Positions 1 through 7,237 of a stretch of DNA of 64,000 nt are shown one piece after another (the stretch's first letter is position 1; the number at the start of each line of letters is the position of its first letter). This DNA is from Paracoccus sp. IB05. Lineage in GTDB: Bacteria > Pseudomonadota > Alphaproteobacteria > Rhodobacterales > Rhodobacteraceae. Location: positions 106,630-170,629 of the forward strand of contig NZ_JAEFCF010000007.1 in the NCBI RefSeq assembly GCF_016405985.1, read 5' to 3'. The position numbers were made by a program, and so were the translations under genes. The notes under the pieces were generated by a model. It saw nothing but the letters and a program-made list of their open reading frames with translations, was not told where the DNA came from and made no database searches.

Positions 1-625
1 TATGAGTGATGCTGTGTACTATACTGGCCAGGCCGTCCCTTACGGCTCGTATCAGTCCGCCTCGGTGCAAATCCTCCGCCAGATAGGCGGCCGAAGCCGC
101 CTCGATAGCGAGATCAACTTGGATGCTTTGCACGCCTCCACCCTCATGAATGCGCCGCACGGCATCGGCATTCGCAATCTGCACCAAATCGAACATTCCT
201 ACTACGTCTGGCAACCCTGCAAGCCTCATCAGATCACGGCAAAACTCTCTGGCCATGGCAGCCCCACGTGCAGCATTCAGAGTCACTACATGGTTGGCTT
301 GGACCAGCATGAAAAAGTCCTGATTGAGGAAATTCTCAGCATCGCCAGGAAGTGTTTCGCCCAGATTATCGGGCCGTGCGACCATCGGAATCGTGCCAAC
401 GCCCTGCCCATCGGTGTATCGGACACAATGGATCGAAACACCCGCGCCTCCATGATCTACCAAGGAGAACCCCATGACCGATGTTCCATCACGGCGCTCT
501 GTCACCCGCTGGACCGCCTCAGGAAGCTCTCCCCATGCGAATCTGAGCCTTTGTTCAAGATCGTCAGGTTGATCAGCAACCCAGATCACGCGTCGATAAT
601 CGATAAACCGCCTCGCAATGGTCAA
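1..625 (-). CDS. hypothetical protein, C-terminus beyond window
   Basis: An open leftward frame running off the left edge with about 208 visible residues. I chose a TTG start because GGAGG lies five bases upstream; an in-frame ATG at 646 has no ribosome site. The translation is typical of a soluble protein and contains the stretches TIARRFIDYRRVIW, FFMLVQANHVVTLNAARGA and GGGVQSIQVDLAIEAASAAY. I do not recognise the family. The opposite strand is also open here, but its product is rich in His, Cys and Ser as expected of a shadow frame. The gene could be the last gene of the Mu-like element, a neighbouring accessory gene or a host gene. Confidence 0.55.
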   Translation of the reverse strand, partial: MTIARRFIDYRRVIWVADQPDDLEQRLRFAWGELPEAVQRVTERRDGTSVMGFSLVDHGGAGVSIHCVRYTDGQGVGTIPMVARPDNLGETLPGDAENFLNQDFFMLVQANHVVTLNAARGAAMAREFCRDLMRLAGLPDVVGMFDLVQIANADAVRRIHEGGGVQSIQVDLAIEAASAAYLAEDLHRGGLIRAVRDGLASIVHSITH

Positions 626-772
626 TGAAACCTCCCAAACCAGCATCCAATAAACCGGTGGTAGAGTCATCTCGCCGATTCGTCATTGATTCTGATCTAA
701 TAGATCCAAAAGGGTTGGAGCGGCCAAAAGCATGAGCTGGTCGGCGGGGGTGCTTAGCGGTGTTCCCCGTGT

Positions 773-834
773 CAGAGGGGGTTGCTGCCCCCTCTGGCCT
801 CCCTTGAGGCCCTGCCGCCGGCCGGGGCCGGCAG
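773..834. terminator. three adjacent GC-rich hairpins after the tail genes
   Basis: CAGAGGGGG (773-781) pairs with 788-796 around a 6-base loop, GGCCTC (796-801) with 806-811, and CTGCCG (812-817) with 829-834. They follow the last leftward tail gene and sit in the otherwise gene-free stretch 626-842. There is no long T run, so a transcription stop is inferred from position and structure. Confidence 0.45.
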
Positions 835-842
835 CAATCAGA

Positions 843-938
843 TCAGGTGCTTTCGGTGCGGGTCAGGCCCAGAACTGCCAGCGCGGCCTGCGGGTCCAGA
901 TCTTCGGCTGGATCTGAAGGGTGGCATGTTGCGGCAAG
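843..938 (-). pseudogene. remnant of a small phage protein ending DPQAALAVLGLT
   Basis: Directly after the TGA of the tail gene at 939-1466 the same frame stays open for 31 codons and ends in DPQAALAVLGLTRTEST. There is no good start codon in this frame; a TTG with AGGAG upstream is in another frame. A matching ending, DPHAALAVLGLTAAII, occurs on the same strand at 24,925-25,100 behind the tail genes of the second prophage. The shared 12-residue core shows that this is protein-coding ancestry and not chance. The missing start and the frame conflict suggest decay. Confidence 0.4.
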
Positions 939-1466
939 TCAGCTCTCCTGTGGGGTAAGGGCGGCCAGGGCCGCCGTGATGTCTTCGGGGCTCCCGGCGG
1001 CGGCGATGGCGGCCTGGGTCGAGAGGCGCAGCGCCTCGAGGCCGGCGGCGGCAGATCGCCAGAGATCGGCCATATTGAGCCAGAGCTGCGCCAGCTGATC
1101 CGGGTCCGGCGCGGTGATCCCGGTCTCGGCCGAGAGCAGCGGGAAAGTCGCGAGATCGGGATCCGTGGCCGCGACCCAGGCGCGCGCCTCGGCCTCTTTG
1201 GCGAGATAGATCATATCCTGCCCCGGCAGCGCGGTGATCAGCCCGGCGCGGGCGCGGGTGATGGCGGCGGTCAGCGCGACCCGGGCCTCCTGGCGCAGCG
1301 GCTCGAGCGAGATCCGGACCAGTTCACCGCCGATCACCGCCCAGCCGGTAAGATCGCCCAGATCCTCCGCCGTCAGACCGGTCTCGATATACTCGCCCGG
1401 CAGGTCGGGCGTGCCCGTCAGCGTGCAAAGAATTCGGCCATCCGCCGGGTCATACCAGATCCGCAT
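939..1466 (-). CDS. tail-tip-associated protein (putative tail fibre accessory/assembly protein)
   Basis: A 175-residue protein translated from an ATG that overlaps the stop of the gpJ-like gene as TGATG, so the two are probably coupled. The N-terminal 50 residues look beta-rich (MRIWYDPADGRILCT, with glycines and hydrophobic alternation). Residues 60-170 are Ala/Leu-rich helix, as in small proteins encoded after phage tail fibres that act as fibre chaperones or caps. It is the last intact gene of the Mu-like late operon. The precise family is not certain. Confidence 0.6.
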   Translation of the reverse strand: MRIWYDPADGRILCTLTGTPDLPGEYIETGLTAEDLGDLTGWAVIGGELVRISLEPLRQEARVALTAAITRARAGLITALPGQDMIYLAKEAEARAWVAATDPDLATFPLLSAETGITAPDPDQLAQLWLNMADLWRSAAAGLEALRLSTQAAIAAAGSPEDITAALAALTPQES

Positions 1467-4400
1467 CAGCCCCAGTTCCCCATCGCATAGAAGGCGTAAA
1501 AGACCGTGAGCCCGGCATCGCCGCCCGTATAGGTCGGGGTCTGGCTGCTGATCAGCGTCGAGGAGCCGTCCTGATAGGCCCGCACCACAGTGCCGGGCGA
1601 GAGCGTCACATAGCCAAGGCCAAGGCCGGTCGTGCCGGTGTTGCGGTGCAGGATCCAGAGCCCCGCGCCGAGATTCGGAAAACTGCCGCTTCCCGCAGTG
1701 ACAAAGGAGCCTGGCGCGGTCGGCTCCAGCGGCAGCACATCGGCCTTCACATCCCGCGCGGCGCTATCGGACATGACCACCCGGCCCGGCGTTCCCGGAT
1801 CCCCGGAATTCCAGCCGGCGCCGCCGGCCCCGGGCAGGCCACCGGCCCCGACGACGACCCTGATCCGGGGCGAGGCATAGCCGCTCAGATCGATCCAGTC
1901 GGTGACAACCGCAGCCGCAGCCCAGCCGCCCTGGGACGGAACTCCGCCGATGCCGCTCAGGCCTCCCTTGCCGCCGCTGCCCCAGGCCGCGCCATGGGTC
2001 GAGACCGTGCCGCCATTGCTGTTGAGACCCCGCCCCTCCTGCCCCCCGGCCGAGACAAAGCTGTGTCTGAGCGTGGCGCCGTCATAGACGTAAAGAGTGG
2101 TCGCGCCGCCGGGATAGCCCCAGGTCGACTGGCCGCCGCTGACCTGCCTTGAACCGCCGCCGCCTCCGCCGCCCACCAGATCAAAACTCATGCGGCTGGT
2201 GCCCGCAGGCACATTGATGATGCCGGCGGTCGAGGCGGTGTAGATCGTCTGGGATGGCACCGCGTCACCCGAGACGAAATGCCGGGCATTGAGGATCTGC
2301 AGGCCGGTCGAGCTCGCGAGCTTCAGGGACTGACGCTTGCCGGCATTGGTGCGGCTGGCCGCCAGACCGAAACGGCCGCCATCATGGCCGAAATAGATCC
2401 CGTCCGTCTCATCCGAGGCAACCGAGGATTTGCCATAGCTGAGACCGGCGCCCGGCAGGATGGTGAGCAGGCTGTCGACATCAAGATAGCTGGCCGAGAT
2501 CCGGCCACCGACCAGCCAGTTCACATTGAGATAATCGGCCGTCACCGTGCCCTGAAGCAGGATATTATCGGCCGAGATCCGCGCCAGCGAGGCAGAGCCG
2601 GTCGGACCCGATGTCGCGACCAGCTCGAGCACCGCGCCGCCCGATCCTGCGACCGCGCGCAGGCCAATCACGGCGGACTGGATGCCGGCCAGATCCGCGA
2701 CGGCACGCTGGTAGATCGAGGTCTGGCTGTTGGCCAGCACCTCCTCGAAATCCAGCCGGTGCAGCCGGAAGGTCGCACTGGCGCGCGGAGCGCCGCCCAG
2801 CGTCGATCCGGCGAAGAAATCCAGCGCAAAGTTTGTCGCACTGCCCGGGACGGCGGCAGCCGGGCGCGGGATATAGATCTCGACCACCTGGACCTGACCG
2901 GTGCTCGCGACAATATAGTCCTTCAGCATCCGCACTTCGGCGCGGGTCGCGGTGTCGATCCAGAGCGCGCGCAGGCAGGCGCCGCTGTTCGCGAGGTTGC
3001 CGCCAATATATTCAATCTCGGCCCGGATCAGGATGCCGGCAGGCGAGACCGCGCAGTCAAGCGTGTTGATGCTCCTGTTCAGCCGGACCATCGGGCCATC
3101 GGTGGTGCCGCCGCAATAGGCCTGGAGGGCCGAGCTGTAGCGCACCCCTGTCGTGATCCGGCTGATCGCATTGCCGGTGCCGAGGACCACCTGCATCTCC
3201 TGCGGCGCCGATCCTGACCAGAGGGCGAAGACCGGGTTTTTGCTGACACCACCGCCGGTCAGACGCGCGGCGGTGTTGCGGTAATCCAGCGCCTGAGCGG
3301 CATAGCCGCCGGCCTCGGTCGCCCCGGTGGTCGCCAGCGCGCCGCTGGCGGCGGCGGATCCGGCAGACCCGGCGGCGGCGGTCTCGGAAGAGCGCGCGGC
3401 GATCTCGGATGACAGCGCCCCGGCCTGGGAAGCCTGCGCGGCATTGCGCGCGAGGATCGCAGCGGATTCATGAAGCGCTGCGGCGTCGCGCGCGGCGGCC
3501 GCGAGGCCCGAGGCCTCGAGCGTGTCCTCCATCGCCGCCACGACATCGGTGGTCAGATCGGCATTGCCGATCCGGACATCCGGCGTCACGACCGCGATCC
3601 AGCCGCTCCAGACCGTGGCCCGGTCAAGGATCGGGCGCGCGCGCACCCGATATGCCGTGGCCGGCAAGAGCCCGGCCACCAGCCGCAACGCGCCTGAGCT
3701 GACATTGTTATAGCTCCCCGAGAGGCTGGCTGCGGTCTCACTCGCGAGCCTTGCCTCCCAGAGAATGCCGCGCGCATCGCTTACGCCTGCCGCGTTCCAG
3801 GTCAGGGTGATCGCAGGCCGGCGCGCGGTCGAGCCTGCATCCGTGATCACCGAAGCGACTGCCGCGAGACCCGGCACGGTCTGAGGCGGTGGCGGCGTGG
3901 TGATGATGGCGGGCGGGCTCCAGGGGATCAGCCGCGAGGGCGACCAGTCGAAATCGCCGGCGTCACGCTCGCGCAGATGCAGGCCCTGATTGAGGTTCAT
4001 CAGGATATCGGTGACCCGGGCCACCTCGAACACCTTGGCGGTGTAGCCATAGCGCGTCGAGGTCCAGCCGATGCTGTCGAGCGGTTCCAGCACAGCCGCC
4101 TCTGGCCCGATCCCGATGCGGTGCTGGCGCATGCGACGGTGGTCGGCGATGCTGGCCGCCATGACCCGCTGCACCTGTTCAGGGTAAGGACAGGCGGGCA
4201 GACGCAGATCCGCGACCAGACGGCGGCCGCCATCTTCGGCCTCCCAGGCGGCATTGTAGCGCGGCGGGGCCTCTTTCGATTCCCAGCGGCTTTCGGGGTC
4301 GGGATAGGTGCAGGAGATCCCGTTCCAGGTATCCGCCAGCGACGGGAACGGATCATATTGGCTCTCATCGCTGACCAGCACCGCGTCATCTGTCAGGAAA

Positions 4401-5476
4401 TAGGATGGCAGGCTCGGCCCGCCGACGCGGATCTTCCAGATGCCGCCGATCTCGGACATCTGGGCGCAGGCCGCCTTCAGGAGCTCTTCAATGATCGCGG
4501 CCGGCTCGTCATCGAGCGCCACTTCGATGCCGCCGCGATATTGCGGCACAGTGCCGCCCGCGCCGTCAGGGATCGCGAGATCGCAGGCATTCATCGCCGC
4601 GAACCAGGTGTCGGGCGGCAGATCCTCGGGCTCGCATTCGCCGCCCCAGCGGAGGCCCGCCCCGACATCGATGCCGCGCATGATATTGTAGATCAGCAGC
4701 GCCGGATTGGCGCTCTGGGTCCAGGTGGCGGGATTGCTCCAGCGCTGCGGTCCGGAGCCTCCGACCGTGCTGTCGGCGCGCGGATCGTAGACCGGGATCC
4801 CCATCATCTCGAAGCGGATCTGCGGCAGGCCGTTGAACCGCTCGCGCGAATAGAAGAAATAGGTGGTCGCATAGCAGGTGCCGGGGCCAACCATATCCGC
4901 CGACCAGGGGCGGTCAGGATCATTGGCATAGGTCGGGAGAAAGCCCGGATGCGCCGTGGTCTGGCGGCCATCGCGGTAATCGATCCAGGCATGTCCGGCA
5001 TAATGCCCGATGGCAGCACGCCCCCAGCCAGACGGGGACTCATCTCCGAGCGGCACCCATTTGTCGTCGATGATGACCCGGCGCAAGGTGCAGCCCGGCA
5101 CCACCGACAGGGCAATGATGTAGTTCAGATAGACATTGGACAGGCCGCCGGCGGTGCCATGGCTCATCGGCGGCGCGATCAGCTGACCGCCGGTTGCGGT
5201 AAGCCCGAGCAGGAACTTCTGCGGCGTGGTGCCGCCCGAGGTGGTCGTCTCGGTCTTGATGCCGGTCGGGGAGAACTTCCTCTTGCCAAGCGCCATGGCC
5301 AGCATCGACAGCGCGATGGAGGCGCCGGTACGCAACAGAAAGGCCCCGAAGCCACCAGCGGCCAGGACATTCCCGATCCAGGTGCCGATCATGCTGATGG
5401 CAGCCGCCACCGGGCCGGCATGGGCCGGGCCTGCGAACAGCAGACAGGCGACCAGAAGGGTTGCGAAGCGGGTCAT
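1466..5476 (-). CDS. gpJ-like tail tip / host-specificity protein
   Basis: A 1336-residue central tail-tip protein, the expected receptor-contact component of a siphovirus tail. A signal-like hydrophobic start (residues 1-21, ending PAHAG) and a second hydrophobic stretch to about 70 precede a tip core resembling the gpJ/GTA-gp15 group. About 535-635 is a fibronectin-III-like domain (ending TPDV), 640-740 is an Ala/Ser-rich coiled segment, and 1100-1230 is glycine-rich (a GGGGGGG run followed by GSGGKGG). Glycine-rich tips of this type commonly bind receptors. Its ATG overlaps the stop of the peptidase gene as ATGA. Length and position directly after the NlpC-type gene support the call. Confidence 0.85.
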   Translation of the reverse strand: MTRFATLLVACLLFAGPAHAGPVAAAISMIGTWIGNVLAAGGFGAFLLRTGASIALSMLAMALGKRKFSPTGIKTETTTSGGTTPQKFLLGLTATGGQLIAPPMSHGTAGGLSNVYLNYIIALSVVPGCTLRRVIIDDKWVPLGDESPSGWGRAAIGHYAGHAWIDYRDGRQTTAHPGFLPTYANDPDRPWSADMVGPGTCYATTYFFYSRERFNGLPQIRFEMMGIPVYDPRADSTVGGSGPQRWSNPATWTQSANPALLIYNIMRGIDVGAGLRWGGECEPEDLPPDTWFAAMNACDLAIPDGAGGTVPQYRGGIEVALDDEPAAIIEELLKAACAQMSEIGGIWKIRVGGPSLPSYFLTDDAVLVSDESQYDPFPSLADTWNGISCTYPDPESRWESKEAPPRYNAAWEAEDGGRRLVADLRLPACPYPEQVQRVMAASIADHRRMRQHRIGIGPEAAVLEPLDSIGWTSTRYGYTAKVFEVARVTDILMNLNQGLHLRERDAGDFDWSPSRLIPWSPPAIITTPPPPQTVPGLAAVASVITDAGSTARRPAITLTWNAAGVSDARGILWEARLASETAASLSGSYNNVSSGALRLVAGLLPATAYRVRARPILDRATVWSGWIAVVTPDVRIGNADLTTDVVAAMEDTLEASGLAAAARDAAALHESAAILARNAAQASQAGALSSEIAARSSETAAAGSAGSAAASGALATTGATEAGGYAAQALDYRNTAARLTGGGVSKNPVFALWSGSAPQEMQVVLGTGNAISRITTGVRYSSALQAYCGGTTDGPMVRLNRSINTLDCAVSPAGILIRAEIEYIGGNLANSGACLRALWIDTATRAEVRMLKDYIVASTGQVQVVEIYIPRPAAAVPGSATNFALDFFAGSTLGGAPRASATFRLHRLDFEEVLANSQTSIYQRAVADLAGIQSAVIGLRAVAGSGGAVLELVATSGPTGSASLARISADNILLQGTVTADYLNVNWLVGGRISASYLDVDSLLTILPGAGLSYGKSSVASDETDGIYFGHDGGRFGLAASRTNAGKRQSLKLASSTGLQILNARHFVSGDAVPSQTIYTASTAGIINVPAGTSRMSFDLVGGGGGGGSRQVSGGQSTWGYPGGATTLYVYDGATLRHSFVSAGGQEGRGLNSNGGTVSTHGAAWGSGGKGGLSGIGGVPSQGGWAAAAVVTDWIDLSGYASPRIRVVVGAGGLPGAGGAGWNSGDPGTPGRVVMSDSAARDVKADVLPLEPTAPGSFVTAGSGSFPNLGAGLWILHRNTGTTGLGLGYVTLSPGTVVRAYQDGSSTLISSQTPTYTGGDAGLTVFYAFYAMGNWG

Positions 5477-5880
5477 TGACGCCAGGCCCTCCGCGCCGAA
5501 GTCAGAAGCACGAGGCCGGCGCCGCGCGGGGTCAGGGCATAGATATGCTCGCCACCGACCACGCCCATCGCCGCGAGCCCGTCTTCGCCCTCGAGCTCGA
5601 CCAGATCACCGACCTGCGCATAGGCGACCGGGATTTGCTCCAGCCCGCCGGTGATGGCCGATACATGGTCGGCATGTCCAAGGGTGCGCAGGAGTTTAAG
5701 CCCGCCTGCAATGGTCCTGTAACGCCCGATATAAGGCCCGGTCAGATCCTCGCCGCGCACGGCCAGACGGGCACCGCCGGCAAAGAGGATGCAGTCATGC
5801 CGCCCCGGCCGGTAAGCGGTTCTGCTATGCTCTGCGATGAAGGCGGTCAGGCGCGCGCGCCACTCGGGATGCCGGGTCAT
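5473..5880 (-). CDS. NlpC/P60-type tail peptidase (DUF6950-like)
   Basis: 135 residues beginning MTRHPEWRARL; the ATG overlaps the previous stop as ATGA. The motif RPGRHDCILFAGG at about residues 25-37 contains the likely catalytic Cys in the DC(x)LF setting of small phage NlpC-like proteins. A later GDLVELEG and GEHIYALTPRG give the beta-strand pattern of the fold. In siphovirus and GTA tails the gene just before the tip protein is a murein peptidase that opens the wall during entry, and the same position is filled in the second prophage at 31,208-31,576. A longer upstream frame exists but is low in coding character. Confidence 0.75.
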   Translation of the reverse strand: MTRHPEWRARLTAFIAEHSRTAYRPGRHDCILFAGGARLAVRGEDLTGPYIGRYRTIAGGLKLLRTLGHADHVSAITGGLEQIPVAYAQVGDLVELEGEDGLAAMGVVGGEHIYALTPRGAGLVLLTSARRAWRQ

Positions 5881-6575
5881 CGGGTGCCGCCGTCCCTGCT
5901 GGTGCTGCGGCCCAACGCGCCCCCAAGCGCGCCGGATCCGCTGCCGCCCGGCGCCGCGCTCGCGGCAACATGGCGCTCCTCGCCCCAATAGACCGGCACT
6001 TTGCCCGAGACATCCGCGTAGCGGAACAGACGGTCATCATTGCCGCGCTTGCGCATGGCCTCGTCGGAATAGCGCTGCGGCAGGCCGCGCGTCAGAGCCA
6101 TGGCGGCCGAGGCGGCGACAATCGTGATCCGCCCCCCGATCATGCCTTTGGCAGGCGTCACGCGGGCGGCGCCATCAACCAGCCCTTTCCAGATCCGGCG
6201 CGGCGGGGCTATCGCCAGGTGCGACATCGGGTCGGCCATCACCCGATGCACCTCGATCGGCGCAAGGCGCAGATCATAGCCCTGCGCGGCATTCACCACC
6301 TCGGCGTTGGCAGTGGCGAGCCAGATCGAGAGCCTGCGCACCGAGAGCCCTATCTCGAAGGTGATATCGTCCATGCCCAGAAGCGCGCCGGCCGCCCGAT
6401 AGCTGCGCTCGACGCCCCCGATGGTGAAGGTCTGGGCATCATCGCCGTTCCAGAACCCGGACGGCTCGATGGCACCAGTATCGCGGCGCTTTGCCCGGAT
6501 CCAGACCAGCAGGCGCGCACGGACGCCCTCGCGCAATTGCAGATGGGAGAGTTCGGGGGCGGTATAGGTACGCAT
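5877..6575 (-). CDS. tail-tip hub protein (phage tail protein, GTA gp13-like position)
   Basis: 232 residues starting MRTYTAPELSHLQLREGVRARLL. It lies second after the tape measure and just before the NlpC gene, the position of hub proteins such as GTA gp13 (DUF2163). Sequence includes GVERSYRAAGALLGMDDITF and LRLAPIEVHRVMADPMSHL, consistent with the hub core, and a Gly/Ser-rich C-terminal tail. Starts three bases after the preceding stop. The assignment rests on gene order more than on an identified motif. Confidence 0.65.
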   Translation of the reverse strand: MRTYTAPELSHLQLREGVRARLLVWIRAKRRDTGAIEPSGFWNGDDAQTFTIGGVERSYRAAGALLGMDDITFEIGLSVRRLSIWLATANAEVVNAAQGYDLRLAPIEVHRVMADPMSHLAIAPPRRIWKGLVDGAARVTPAKGMIGGRITIVAASAAMALTRGLPQRYSDEAMRKRGNDDRLFRYADVSGKVPVYWGEERHVAASAAPGGSGSGALGGALGRSTSRDGGTR

Positions 6576-6577
6576 GA

Positions 6578-7237
6578 TCAGCCCAGGGTCTGCATCCAGC
6601 GGATCGACATCTCGCTGGTGACGGTTTCGACAGAGGCGCCGAGATCGGCGGTTTTGGGGGTAAGCATTGCCTTGCAGACCGGATTGACGAAGGTGAGGTC
6701 GGCATCAGCCAGCACCCCCGGCCGCAGCGGCGGGGAAACCTCGACCAGCGGCGTGTTGCCCATAGAATTCGCGGCCACCGGCGCCATCAGCTCATGCAAC
6801 CCGTAGCGCAGCGGCCCGGCGCCATAGGTGAACGATACAAGATCACCACGCGACAGCTGATAGCCCGGCGGCAGACCCCTGATATTGATCTCGCGGCGGT
6901 TCGCGGCCACGCCGATCAGCTTCGGGGCATAGCCCGAGAGCAGCGCTCCGCCCGGGTCGCGGCGCGGCCAGGGACGACGCGGATCGGTGACCAGAAAGCT
7001 CGCACCGGCCCGGCGCAGAAGATTGATCAGCGGCGAGATCTCCAGTGCTTCCTCATGCATCACATCCGAGAGGATGAAGGTGCCCTGCCAGAGCGACACC
7101 CCGATATCGGCGACCAGCAGAACGCCGTCAGTGGTCTCGGAGATCTCGAGATTCTCGGTCGGCTCAAACCGCACCGAGCCAATCGGCAGCAGGTCGAAAA
7201 ACTGCGCCAGCGTCAGGGGGAAAGTGTAAACCGGCAT
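6578..7237 (-). CDS. distal tail protein (first gene after tape measure)
   Basis: 219 residues from MPVYTFPLTLAQFFDLLP; the ATG overlaps the tape-measure TGA as TGATG. A longer frame upstream runs inside the tape measure and is not credible. The N-terminal pattern (FPLTLAQFFDLLPIGSVRFEPTENLEIS) resembles the distal-tail/DUF2460-type proteins that cap the tube tip in siphoviruses. Gene order is tape measure, this gene, hub, NlpC peptidase, tip. Confidence 0.65.
   Translation of the reverse strand: MPVYTFPLTLAQFFDLLPIGSVRFEPTENLEISETTDGVLLVADIGVSLWQGTFILSDVMHEEALEISPLINLLRRAGASFLVTDPRRPWPRRDPGGALLSGYAPKLIGVAANRREINIRGLPPGYQLSRGDLVSFTYGAGPLRYGLHELMAPVAANSMGNTPLVEVSPPLRPGVLADADLTFVNPVCKAMLTPKTADLGASVETVTSEMSIRWMQTLG

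Noticed and set aside
2-628. Rightward 208-codon open frame at the left edge
   Set aside because: Its product is rich in His, Cys, Ser and Arg with no domain, while the opposite frame over the same bases is protein-like and has a GGAGG ribosome site.
3977-5479. Long rightward frame opposite the tip gene
   Set aside because: It is a mirror of the gpJ-like frame in GC-rich DNA: Arg/Gly/Ala/His-rich product, no ribosome site, inside a leftward operon.
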